From an uncultured Campylobacter sp. (GTDB lineage Bacteria; Campylobacterota; Campylobacteria; Campylobacterales; Campylobacteraceae): 12,311 nt of DNA. Shown here piece after piece: positions 1 through 6,728 of this stretch (its first letter is position 1; every line of letters starts with the position of its first letter). The DNA is taken from contig NZ_CALHHX010000052.1 of the NCBI RefSeq assembly GCF_938030685.1, forward strand, positions 1-12,311, written 5' to 3'. The notes under the pieces are model-generated. The model was not told the DNA's origin. It ran no database searches and saw nothing but the letters and a program-made list of their open reading frames with translations. The position numbers and the translations under genes are program-made.

Positions 1-770
1 GGCGTGGCGTAAATCGGAAATTTAAACTCTTTATAAAAGTATGGCACCGCGCCGATATGATCCTCGTGGGCGTGCGTGATGACGACGCCTTTTATCTTAT
101 CTTTTATCTTGCGCACGTAGTCAAAGTCAGGGATCAGGATATCCACGCCGTGCATACTCTCGCTAGGAAAACTCATGCCAATATCCACGATGATCGCGCT
201 CGTGTCGGTCTCAAATACGGTCATATTTCCGCCGATTTCGCCTAGTCCGCCAAGAGGCGTTATGCGGATCCTGTGATCGGTCGAGTTTAGGTATTTCATC
301 GGCTCCAGGCGCAGTTCGTGGACGGCCTTGTTTGCCTCCATAGCGCTAGCTATATCTTGCTGCCACTGCTCGTTTCCGCTTAGCTTGGCAGGTAAATTTT
401 TCTTCGGCTTTCGCTGTTTTTTCGGCTTAGCTTCGCCCGTTTGATTTTCGACGTTTGCGGTTTGTTTGTTAGCGTTTTTGTTTTCGCTTTGCGCGCTATT
501 TTGGGAGTTTTGTTTGCCATTTTTACTACGATTTCTTTTACCGTTTTGTTTGTTAGTATTAGCTTGCTCGCCGTTTTGGGCATGCTGTTCGCCGCCGTCA
601 AAAGGCTCTAAAAAGAAATTATCTATCACACTTTGGCTAGCTTTTTGCTCGCCGTTTTGCGTGTTTTGGTCTAAATTTTCTTGCTTATTTTTATTTCTCG
701 GGCGAAATCTGCGCTTTTTATTGCTCTTGCCCTGAGAAACTACCGCTTTTTCTTCGTTTTTGTCGTTCAT
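1..770 (-). CDS. rnj: Ribonuclease J, N-terminal 256 codons (runs off the left edge)
   Basis: RNase J is a metallo-beta-lactamase/beta-CASP nuclease (endo- and 5'-to-3' exonuclease) that turns over mRNA and matures rRNA in the cytoplasm; in Helicobacter pylori it partners with the RhpA helicase. The frame is open from the ATG at 770 to the window edge. An AAAGGAAG ribosome site lies just upstream. Residues 1 to about 165 are a hydrophilic Asn/Gln/Lys-rich extension (NKKRRFRPRNKNK, then QNGEQ-type repeats, then KPKKQRKPKK). The catalytic domain begins at HRIRITPLGGLGEIGGN (from residue 166), and the zinc motif THAHEDHIG has its HAHEDH at residues 233-238. The start lies inside the 3' end of ksgA, with a 53-bp overlap, so the two are probably co-transcribed and coupled. 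The beta-CASP and C-terminal domains are outside the window. A long N-terminal extension is known for the H. pylori enzyme, so the extension is expected in kind. Confidence 0.93.
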   Translation of the reverse strand, partial: MNDKNEEKAVVSQGKSNKKRRFRPRNKNKQENLDQNTQNGEQKASQSVIDNFFLEPFDGGEQHAQNGEQANTNKQNGKRNRSKNGKQNSQNSAQSENKNANKQTANVENQTGEAKPKKQRKPKKNLPAKLSGNEQWQQDIASAMEANKAVHELRLEPMKYLNSTDHRIRITPLGGLGEIGGNMTVFETDTSAIIVDIGMSFPSESMHGVDILIPDFDYVRKIKDKIKGVVITHAHEDHIGAVPYFYKEFKFPIYAT

Positions 771-1581
771 TATCTTCCTTTAAATTTTTAAATACTTCTA
801 GATAAAGATCGACATTTAGCTCATGCGGACGGATGTTTGCGCTCAAATTTAGCATGCTGAAAATTTGCTCGAGTTCAGACTTCTCGTAGCTTGAACTCAA
901 ATTTTTCATTAGCGTTTTTCTAGGCGCGCTAAAGGCGATTTTGAGGTAAGTTTTAAATTTTTCGTATTCAAATTTACTCTTAAATACGCCCGTTTCGCCT
1001 ATTAAATTTTTACTTTTTTGCAGTTTTATAACCGAGGAAGTCACCTTCGGCGGTGGGTTAAAGCAGCTCGCATCCACGTCAAAAAGTAGCTCGCAGCTAC
1101 CTTGAAGCGAGGCTAAAATCGCCAAAGAGCTAAAATCTCTATCGCCGCTTTTCGCGCTAAATTTGAGCGCGACTTCCTTTTGTATCATCACGACCAGGCC
1201 GCGACATTTCTCGTCCTCGACCGCATTTAGGATCATCTTCGTAGCAACGTAGTAGGGCAGGTTTGCCGCTAAAAAATACGGCTCATCGTTTAAGCCGCTT
1301 TCGCTCCACTGATCCAGCGCGTCTTTGCAAAAAAGTTTCAATCGTCCGTTTTGAATTTCGTTTGCGAATTTTTTCTGTAGCAACGCAAAAAGCTCGGTAT
1401 CTATCTCGTAGCTAGTTACGCCGCAAATCCGCAAAATTCTAAATGTCAAATCACCTAAGCCAGGCCCAATCTCAACGATATTTTGCGTATCTTTGGGAAT
1501 CGCTTGGATGATTTTGTTTAGCGTCGCTTCGTCGTGTAAAAAATTTTGTCCGAAGCATTTTTTTGCTTTGATATTTTTCAT
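718..1581 (-). CDS. ksgA: 16S rRNA (adenine1518-N6/adenine1519-N6)-dimethyltransferase KsgA
   Basis: KsgA uses S-adenosylmethionine to dimethylate the two adjacent adenosines of the 3'-terminal helix of 16S rRNA, a late step of 30S assembly. The 287-residue product shows the family's opening KKCFGQNFLHD (about residues 7-17), SAM motif I VEIGPGLGDLT (36-46), an acidic ribose-binding residue in SYEIDTELF (E59), and the catalytic motif NLPYY (107-111). The C-terminal helical domain follows (KIAFSAPRKTLMKNL, RPHELNVDLY). The start is ATG at 1581, with AGGA seven bases upstream. The last 17 or so residues form a basic tail (RQKRRKSGSFSGQEQ) encoded entirely within the overlap with the RNase J gene; it makes the protein slightly longer than usual for the family. 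It is the promoter-proximal gene of the ksgA-rnj pair and divergent from hisF. Confidence 0.96.
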   Translation of the reverse strand: MKNIKAKKCFGQNFLHDEATLNKIIQAIPKDTQNIVEIGPGLGDLTFRILRICGVTSYEIDTELFALLQKKFANEIQNGRLKLFCKDALDQWSESGLNDEPYFLAANLPYYVATKMILNAVEDEKCRGLVVMIQKEVALKFSAKSGDRDFSSLAILASLQGSCELLFDVDASCFNPPPKVTSSVIKLQKSKNLIGETGVFKSKFEYEKFKTYLKIAFSAPRKTLMKNLSSSYEKSELEQIFSMLNLSANIRPHELNVDLYLEVFKNLKEDNERQKRRKSGSFSGQEQ

Positions 1582-1684
1582 TTTTTTCCTAAATTTCGCC
1601 GATTTTACCCAAAAATATCTTATGTAATGATTAGATAAGTCAAATTTAGCTAAAATAAAGCGAAATTTTAGCTAAAGAAGAGCG
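1582..1684. promoter_or_regulatory. Divergent ksgA/hisF promoter region with paired palindromes
   Basis: This 103-bp spacer must carry both promoters. For hisF, a -10-like TAAAAT follows TTAGC near 1650-1656. For ksgA, the minus strand offers TAAAAT and TAAGAT near 1605-1622. No -35 boxes are evident, as is usual in Campylobacter. The palindrome TTTAGCTAAA occurs twice, at 1645-1654 and 1667-1676, 22 bp apart centre to centre (about two helical turns). It could be an operator, but AAATTTAGC-type words are very common in this genome. The hisF ribosome site (AAAGAAGAG) is poor, whereas that of ksgA (AGGA) is fair. Confidence 0.4.
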
Positions 1685-2572
1685 ATGAATCATTTTGCAA
1701 AACGCATAATCCCGTGCCTAGACGTCAAAGACGGACGAGTGGTAAAGGGTGTAAATTTCGTAGGTCTCGTGGACGCTGGTGATCCGGTCGAGATAGCCAA
1801 GCGCTACAACGAGGAGGGCGCAGACGAGCTGTGCTTCCTCGACATTACGGCGTCGCACCTTGAGCGCGATACGATCGTGGACGTCGTAGAACGGGTCGCG
1901 CGCGAGCTTTTTATCCCGCTGACCGTGGGCGGCGGCATACGCACGATCGATGATATCTCGCGCTTGCTAAACGTCGGCTGCGACAAAATAAGCCTCAACT
2001 CCGCCGCGATAAAAAATCCGAATTTGATAGACGAAGCGGCGAATAAATTCGGCTCGCAGTGCGTCGTAGTTGCGATCGATGCGAAACGAAATTCGAATGA
2101 AATTTCAAGCGGTAATTTATGCGGCGCGACACGGAATTTGAACGCAAATTTACGCAACGAAGCACAGAATTTTAGAGAGACTTCACGCAGCTCGCAGGAT
2201 GAAATTTTAGCTGGGAACGGCGAGCCTTGCGGCTATAGCGTTTTTATAAACGGCGGTAGGCTAGATACCGGCAAAGATGCACTTGCCTGGGCAAAAGAGG
2301 CGCAGGAGCGCGGTGCGGGCGAAATTTTACTCACGTCGATGGACTGCGACGGCGTTAAAAACGGCTTTGAGTTAAATTTGACGCGGATTTTTAGCGAGCT
2401 TGATATCCCCGTGATCGCAAGCGGCGGTGCGGGCAAAATGGAGCATTTTAAGGACGCATTTTTAGCGGGCGCAGACGCATGCTTGGCAGCATCAATCTTT
2501 CACTTTAGAGAGATCGAAATTAAGGCGCTAAAAACGTATCTGCAGGAGCAAGGCATCGAAGTAAGACTGTAA
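1685..2572 (+). CDS. hisF: Imidazole glycerol phosphate synthase cyclase subunit HisF, with an in-frame insertion
   Basis: HisF is a (beta/alpha)8 barrel. With the glutaminase HisH it converts PRFAR and glutamine-derived ammonia to imidazole glycerol phosphate and AICAR, joining histidine to purine synthesis. The start KRIIPCLDVKDGRVVKGVNF carries catalytic Asp13. VVVAIDAKR carries the second catalytic Asp (D132). Phosphate-binding segments VGGGIRT, LNSAAI, LLTSMDCDG and ASGGAG are all present. The product has 295 residues, whereas the family usually has about 250-258. The excess sits at residues 137-182 (nt 2093-2230), a hydrophilic Asn/Ser/Arg-rich segment just after the second catalytic Asp, in the loop following strand beta5 on the catalytic face. 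The barrel resumes in frame at YSVFINGGR, so activity is probably kept. No hisH or other his gene is adjacent. Confidence 0.96.
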   Translation: MNHFAKRIIPCLDVKDGRVVKGVNFVGLVDAGDPVEIAKRYNEEGADELCFLDITASHLERDTIVDVVERVARELFIPLTVGGGIRTIDDISRLLNVGCDKISLNSAAIKNPNLIDEAANKFGSQCVVVAIDAKRNSNEISSGNLCGATRNLNANLRNEAQNFRETSRSSQDEILAGNGEPCGYSVFINGGRLDTGKDALAWAKEAQERGAGEILLTSMDCDGVKNGFELNLTRIFSELDIPVIASGGAGKMEHFKDAFLAGADACLAASIFHFREIEIKALKTYLQEQGIEVRL

Positions 2573-2602
2573 ATTTAGTCAGATTTATACTACGTGACTC
2601 AA

Positions 2603-2637
2603 GTTTAGCTGTCAAGGCAACTAAACAGTTTTATTTT
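2603..2637 (+). terminator. Weak rho-independent terminator candidate after hisF
   Basis: GTTTAGCTG (2603-2611) and CAACTAAAC (2618-2626) form a nine-position stem with one mismatch and a six-base loop, followed by AGTTTTATTTT. It lies 30 bp after the hisF stop. The stem is AT-rich, so termination may be partial. Confidence 0.45.
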
Positions 2638-2646
2638 AACCCATCA

Positions 2647-2757
2647 TCATCTTGCAAGTTTTTTGACAAGTATTATTTTGCTTAGATAAAATTTATTCGT
2701 TTTAGCTAAATCATAAGCTTTTTTAAATACTTTTCCATCTTCTACCCGCCACCTGCG
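2647..2757 (-). pseudogene. Possible C-terminal remnant of an unidentified gene
   Basis: On the minus strand, 36 codons run open from just after a TAG (2758-2760) to a TGA (2647-2649). The peptide looks protein-like: a charged start (RRWRVEDGKVFKKAYDLA) and a basic end (LVKKLAR). There is no start codon and no ribosome site, so if real it is the tail of a lost gene. No family is recognised. A chance open stretch is a serious alternative. Confidence 0.2.
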
Positions 2758-2875
2758 CTACTACGATTACGGAAGGTAAGAGTACAGTTCTCATAGATAT
2801 TTGCTTAAATTGATTTTAATTTTATCAGATAATTTACCACGATAAAATTTCAAAATTTAGCCTTAAATTTATCGT

Positions 2876-2889
2876 CATTTTGCTATGAT
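2876..2889 (+). promoter_or_regulatory. Promoter of the nucleosidase-like/rlmN pair
   Basis: An extended -10, TTTTGCTATGAT (box TATGAT at 2884-2889), sits about 31 bp before the ATG at 2921, preceded by T-rich DNA without a -35 box, as in Campylobacter vegetative promoters. The predicted transcript would start near 2896 and carry both genes. Confidence 0.55.
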
Positions 2890-2920
2890 TAGAGAAAATA
2901 ATGAAAGCGTGAATGCGTAA

Positions 2921-3466
2921 ATGATAATCTCTGCTGGACGAAATGAAATTTTTGATTTTGCCCTGCCTATGGGCATAGGGCTAGTGGATATGAGTATAAA
3001 TTTGACTAAATTTTTATGCGAAAATAGGCAAAGCTTGCCGAGTGAAATCATTTTCGTGGGTTCTGCAGGGCTATATAAAGAAGGTAAAATTCTAAAAATT
3101 TATGAAAGCAGATCGGCTGCAAACTGTGAGATATCGGCGCTTTATGAGCTTTCATACTCTCCGATTAGCTATGAAATTATAGCTAGAAATTCTGCCGATG
3201 TTTCATATGAAACAATAACCAATAGCTCAAATTTTATCACGACCGATAAAAAATCTGCGCTAAAATTCTTTGAGCGAGGTTATTTTTTAGAAAATATGGA
3301 ATTTTTTGCAGTTCTCAAGGTGGCACAAAAATTTCAAATTCCCGCTTCTGGAATTTTTTGTACAACGAATTTCTGCGATTCAAATGCTCACACGGATTTT
3401 TTAAAAAATCACGCCGCCGCAAAAGAAAATTTAACTAAATATCTAAAAACTAAGGCATTAATTTGA
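2921..3466 (+). CDS. Small nucleoside phosphorylase/nucleosidase-superfamily-like protein
   Basis: The exact reaction is unknown. The product (181 residues) is shorter than true purine nucleoside phosphorylases or MTA/SAH nucleosidases (about 230), but their pattern shows through: a central IIFVGSAGLY resembling the family's substrate-pocket GTAG turn, and a C-terminal ENMEFFAVLKVAQKF followed by IPASGIFCTTNF, which resembles the family's ME-x-x-AV-x-x-VA purine/ribose-binding stretch and the strand after it. The catalytic Asp expected after that strand is not clear (FCDSN), so activity may be altered or lost. The ATG at 2921 is the only sensible start because an in-frame TAA lies directly before it; the ribosome site is poor. 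It overlaps rlmN by 4 bp. A similar gene precedes rlmN in C. jejuni, so the pairing is an old Campylobacter arrangement. It has lower G+C than hisF. Confidence 0.75.
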   Translation: MIISAGRNEIFDFALPMGIGLVDMSINLTKFLCENRQSLPSEIIFVGSAGLYKEGKILKIYESRSAANCEISALYELSYSPISYEIIARNSADVSYETITNSSNFITTDKKSALKFFERGYFLENMEFFAVLKVAQKFQIPASGIFCTTNFCDSNAHTDFLKNHAAAKENLTKYLKTKALI

Positions 3467-4572
3467 AAAATATCTTTGATTTTACGATGAAAGAGCTTGA
3501 AAATTTCATCAAACCGAAATTTAGAGCCAAGCAAATTTACGAATGGATTTACAAAAAGAATGTGGATGACTTCACACAAATGCTAAATCTACCAAAAGAG
3601 ATCCGTCAAAGTTTAGCTCAAAATTTTTATTTAGATCCACTTGAATACGTCAGATCCGAAACAAGTAGTGATGGCAGTATCAAATACCTTTTCGCTCTCA
3701 AAGATGGCAAGACGATAGAAAGTGTCCTGCTGCCGATGAAGGATGAGCTGCGAGATGAAAACGAAAAAGTTGTAAGACACGCGCGCTACTCAATCTGCGT
3801 AAGTTCGCAAGTGGGTTGTAAAATTGGCTGTAGCTTCTGCTTGACAGCAAAAGGTGGCTTCGTACGGAATTTAACTCCAGGCGAGATCGTGGCTCAAATT
3901 TGGCTCATCAAGAAAATGAACGCGATCCCGTACGAGCGCCGCGTCAATGTCGTATATATGGGGATGGGCGAACCGCTTAATAACCTAGACAACGTTGCCA
4001 AAGCCGTGCAAATTTTAAAAGAAAACGACGGACTCGCCATAGCGCCGCGTCGCCAAACGATAAGTACGAGCGGACTTTCTACGCAGATAAAAAAGCTGGG
4101 CGAAATGGATCTTGGCGTGCTGCTTGCAATCTCGCTGCATGCAGTGGATGACGAACTGCGTGAAAAACTAATGCCGATAAATCGCGCCTACAATATCGCA
4201 TCGATCATACAGGCGGTGCGCGAGTTCCCAATCGATCTGCGAAAGCGCGTGATGTTTGAATACCTAATGATCGATGGCGTAAACGATCGCCCAAGCGATG
4301 CCAAAACGCTAGTGAAGCTTCTGCACGGCATCCGCGCAAAAGTAAATCTGATCTATTTTAATCCGCACGAAGGCTCGAGCTTTGGCAGACCAAGCCCTGA
4401 AAATATGGTGAAATTTCAAGACTATCTATGCGCGCACGGCATAACATGTACGATCCGCCAGAGCAAGGGGCTAGATATCAGCGCGGCGTGCGGACAGCTT
4501 AAACAAAGAAACGAGCAAGATAAAATTTTAGATCAAAATGGCGTCAATATGGATAAAATTTTAAAAAGATAA
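3463..4572 (+). CDS. rlmN: Dual-specificity radical-SAM RNA methyltransferase RlmN (23S rRNA A2503, tRNA A37)
   Basis: RlmN methylates C2 of A2503 in the peptidyl-transferase centre of 23S rRNA and A37 of some tRNAs, using two SAM molecules and a 4Fe-4S cluster. The 369-residue product has the N-terminal accessory domain (FIKPKFRAKQIYEWIYKK), the cluster motif CKIGCSFC (Cys119, 123, 126), VYMGMGEPLNNLDNV for SAM binding, ISTSGL, and the C-terminal SAACGQL, whose Cys343 corresponds to the methyl-carrying cysteine of the family. The start is TTG at 3463, inside the upstream stop (TTGA overlap), which suggests translational coupling. Homology of the MKN..DFT..EL opening supports TTG over the ATG eight codons later. 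The first 300 bases or so are much richer in A+T than the rest of the gene. Confidence 0.96.
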   Translation: MKNIFDFTMKELENFIKPKFRAKQIYEWIYKKNVDDFTQMLNLPKEIRQSLAQNFYLDPLEYVRSETSSDGSIKYLFALKDGKTIESVLLPMKDELRDENEKVVRHARYSICVSSQVGCKIGCSFCLTAKGGFVRNLTPGEIVAQIWLIKKMNAIPYERRVNVVYMGMGEPLNNLDNVAKAVQILKENDGLAIAPRRQTISTSGLSTQIKKLGEMDLGVLLAISLHAVDDELREKLMPINRAYNIASIIQAVREFPIDLRKRVMFEYLMIDGVNDRPSDAKTLVKLLHGIRAKVNLIYFNPHEGSSFGRPSPENMVKFQDYLCAHGITCTIRQSKGLDISAACGQLKQRNEQDKILDQNGVNMDKILKR

Positions 4573-4653
4573 AAAAAATCGACTAATATTTCCAGATCAA
4601 AAATCAAATCGGCAAAAAATTTATAAAGGAGTAGGAATAAACGCGCAAAAATA

Positions 4654-5556
4654 ATGGAGGAGATCGGCGTCTTATTAAGAGGAGATCGGCGTCTTCTTAA
4701 ACAGATCGCTGCTTAAAAAATCCTAGATTACAAAGGCGGAAATTATCCGCTTTATCGAGGCAAAAATGGGCGGAGGCGGACGATGAGAAATACCGCGTCT
4801 ATGCCTCATACATCTACGCGGCGCGCATGGTAAATGAGTACAAATGGACGCAACGCCCCAAATATGCTGCGCTGGCTAGGCGAGATGGACAAGCACGCCA
4901 GAAGTAATGAAAATCCACCCTACGTAAGCGATTATTACAAAGGCGAATGCTGCCTCGAGTGCGGAGCAGAGCAGGAGGCGCTTAAATTTTTGCGCAAAAG
5001 CTACGAAGCGAACGAGGAGTATCTTTTCACCCGCGGCCCAAAGGTCGCGGAGTTTTTTAATGCACGTCTTGCGGAGCCTAAAATTTTTCCTAAATTTGAA
5101 GATGAGGAATACGAGGACTTTAGTTTCCCGCTGCGACTGGAGTATTTCAGTAAAGCTTTAGAGCAAGAAGGCGAGTTTTGCTGCACCTTTTTAGATGAAG
5201 ATAGCGAAGAGACGGGCGAGCCGAATCGCGCACAATCGGACGCGCTAGAGTTTGTAAAGCAAAATCAGGAAGAAATTTTAACGGGCATCTTAAGCGAAAT
5301 TTTAAAAAACTACCCAAAATGGCAGGAGATCTACGACTATCCGAGCGAAACGAAAAGCGATTTCATGCCTGACGTCGCTACGCCGCAGGAGCTTAGCGAA
5401 CTATTGGAGCTGCAAAATATCTATATCCTAGACGGCGCGAAAATCGGCTTTCAGTTTAGCTGCTCGTGGGACATGGAGCACGGTCTAGGCGTGATGACGC
5501 GCAAAGGCGAAGTCATTAATATCGGCGAAGCAGAAGTGGCGTTTATGGCTATTTGA
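4654..5556 (+). pseudogene. Decayed gene, probably DUF6985-like C-terminus; longest intact frame 4834-5556 (240 aa)
   Basis: The open frame 4834-5556 has no ribosome site, and an in-frame TAA touches its ATG. Protein-like sequence continues upstream in other frames: DEKYRVYASYIYAARMVNE (4782-4838, ending in WTQ at 4853), and before it TKAEIIRFIEAKMG in a third frame (about 4730-4771). An ATG at 4654 leads into the latter only if one copy of the 22-bp tandem repeat (4657-4700) is removed and a TAG at 4724 is ignored. I read this as one ancestral gene broken by a duplication, about two further frameshifts and a nonsense change. The intact half has a Cys-containing repeat-like helix region (SDYYKGECCLECGAEQEAL) and a C-terminal segment ending SWDMEHGLGVMTRKGE, which I associate with DUF6985, a family of unknown function. 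Expression of a truncated 240-residue protein cannot be excluded. Confidence 0.6.
4657..4700 (+). repeat. 22-bp tandem duplication, two copies
   Basis: Copies at 4657-4678 and 4679-4700 begin GAGGAGATCGGCGTCTT and differ at one position (A versus C before the final TTAA). Because 22 is not a multiple of three, the duplication shifts the reading frame of the decayed gene that starts at 4654. Confidence 0.9.
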
Positions 5557-5676
5557 AAAAATAAACCAAATTTTAAAGCATAAAACAAATTTTTATAGTT
5601 ACTTTTAGGCTAAATTTTACGCATTTTTCTTTATTACTTTTACTATATGTAAACGCAAGAAGCCGAAATAATAAAT
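5557..5676. other. AT-rich flank left of the insertion sequence
   Basis: No gene or clear terminator was found. TTTTACTATATG around 5640-5649 could act as a plus-strand -10 region pointing into the insertion sequence. The last bases, TAATAAAT (5669-5676), may be the left copy of the target duplication. Confidence 0.4.
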
Positions 5677-5687
5677 GGCTCAAGATA

Positions 5688-5717
5688 AGTTAAAAACTTT
5701 CAAAGGAGTTTTTAACT
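5688..5717 (+). promoter_or_regulatory. Perfect hairpin spanning the transposase ribosome-binding site
   Basis: AGTTAAAAACT (5688-5698) and AGTTTTTAACT (5707-5717) are exact reverse complements, giving an 11-bp stem with an eight-base loop. The ribosome site AAAGGAG (5702-5708) lies partly in the loop and partly in the stem, and the ATG follows the stem directly. Folding in the mRNA should hinder initiation. Hairpins that limit transposase translation are a known theme in insertion sequences. Confidence 0.65.
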
Positions 5718-6419
5718 ATGATCCTGCCGATGAAAAACAAGTATATAATTCGTTCCCGAATTTCGCAGAAGAAATTTAGAGAAATTCTAAAGTATTTTGC
5801 AGAGGATATAAAGGCTACTAAAATAGCAAATTTAACCGGGATTTCTAGAATTTCCATCAACAAAATTCTAAAAAATATCAGAATTCTTATGTCTCAAGAA
5901 TGTGAAAATATAAGCAAATTTAGCGGTGAAATAGAGATTGACGAAAGCTACTTCGGATCTAAAAGAGTAAGAGGTAAGAGAGGTAGAGGAGCAAGCGGAA
6001 AGCAACCGGTATTCGGTATGCTTAAAAGAGATGGCAAGGTCTATACCCAGATAGTTAAAAACTGCTCTGCAAATGAACTAATACCCATATTATCGGAATT
6101 TAGCGAATTAGATGAGAGTGTGATTTATTCTGATTGTTGGAAAGCTTATGATGGATTAGTGGATTACGGAGCTAAGGCTCACTACAGAGTAAAGCATTCT
6201 AAGAATGAATTTGCTAATGGTAAAAATCATATAAACGGTATAGAAAACTTCTGGGGATACGCCAAACATAGATTATCTAAATTTAAAGGCATCAAGAAAG
6301 AGAATTTTTTGCTTCATCTTAAAGAATGTGAATTTAGATATAATACTAAAACTATACAGGAAAACCTATATCAGAAACTATTGAAATTGATAAGAGAAAA
6401 TCCGCTTAAGTTTAATTGA
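5718..6419 (+). CDS. IS1595-family transposase (ISXO2-like DDE domain)
   Basis: This enzyme cuts and joins the element's ends. The 233-residue product has an N-terminal helix-turn-helix (KATKIANLTGISRISINKI, about 32-50) for end recognition, then the ISXO2-like catalytic domain: first acidic residue in EIDESYFGSKR (D75), second in YSDCWKAYDG (D139), and third motif HINGIENFWGYAK (about 171-183), typical of the family. A basic, Gly-rich stretch (RVRGKRGRGASGK) follows the first motif. The domain is full length, so the copy looks active. The start at 5718 has AAAGGAG nine bases upstream. The stop TGA lies in the right terminal repeat. Low G+C and AAA/ATA-rich codons contrast with the core genes. 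Confidence 0.93.
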   Translation: MILPMKNKYIIRSRISQKKFREILKYFAEDIKATKIANLTGISRISINKILKNIRILMSQECENISKFSGEIEIDESYFGSKRVRGKRGRGASGKQPVFGMLKRDGKVYTQIVKNCSANELIPILSEFSELDESVIYSDCWKAYDGLVDYGAKAHYRVKHSKNEFANGKNHINGIENFWGYAKHRLSKFKGIKKENFLLHLKECEFRYNTKTIQENLYQKLLKLIRENPLKFN

Positions 6420-6422
6420 GCC

Positions 6423-6728
6423 AAATAAAAATTAGATGTCATAGCTCAATCTTACGCAAATTTTTATCGATCAAATTTCATACCAATCTATAATTATGAT
6501 TGCACAAATAAATAGATATAGAATTTTATCAATACAATGAGGAATATAGCATTCTCTCTTTGCTGTTTATAAAATTTCTAGCATACCACAAATATATGCC
6601 GCCATTCAACTTCTATATTATATACTAAAACTTGCAATTATTCAAAACAAATAACTAAAGCAATCCTCAGCTCTTACTTGTCCTCATATTTCAAGTTTTT
6701 ATACTATAGATATCAAAGTCATTAATAA
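6423..6728. other. AT-rich gene-free stretch right of the insertion sequence
   Basis: I see no reading frame of interest on either strand, no clear hairpin terminator and no tRNA. The strongly AT-rich composition resembles that of the orphan gene to its right, so both probably belong to one acquired segment. GCTCAATCTTA near 6444-6454 resembles an insertion-sequence end but has no partner. Confidence 0.45.

Larger units (their letters stand above)
2573..2920. other. AT-rich spacer between hisF and the nucleosidase-like gene
   Basis: This 348-bp gene-free stretch holds three things that can be named: a weak terminator-like hairpin behind hisF (2603-2637), a short open stretch on the minus strand that may be a gene remnant (2647-2757), and a promoter for the next gene (-10 at 2884-2889). 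The rest is A+T-rich, with no complete gene, tRNA or long repeat visible. Confidence 0.6.
5677..6422 (+). mobile_element. Complete IS1595-family (IS1016-like) insertion sequence, 746 bp
   Basis: The element is bounded by imperfect terminal inverted repeats: left end GGCTCAAGATAAGTTAA (5677-5693) and, read on the minus strand, right end GGCTCAATTAAACTTAA (6406-6422), matching at 13 of 17 positions with the outer seven identical. The flanking octamers TAATAAAT (5669-5676) and AAATAAAA (6423-6430) agree at six of eight positions, compatible with the 8-bp target duplication of this family but weak evidence in such AT-rich DNA. It carries one intact transposase gene whose stop codon lies inside the right repeat. 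The small size and lack of extra genes fit the IS1016 subgroup. It sits between the decayed gene and the orphan nuclease-like gene. Confidence 0.85.

Noticed and set aside
466..735. Plus-strand frame of 89 codons rich in Leu, Phe and Cys, resembling a membrane protein
   Set aside because: It is the complement of the Lys/Asn/Gln-rich RNase J extension, which automatically gives Leu/Phe-rich codons antisense. No ribosome site was found.
1804..2157. Minus-strand frame of 117 codons within hisF
   Set aside because: It is antisense to a clearly conserved gene and has no ribosome site or product resemblance.
6441..6456. Second insertion-sequence end resembling GGCTCAAGATAA
   Set aside because: The match is short and has no partner repeat or transposase remnant to the right.
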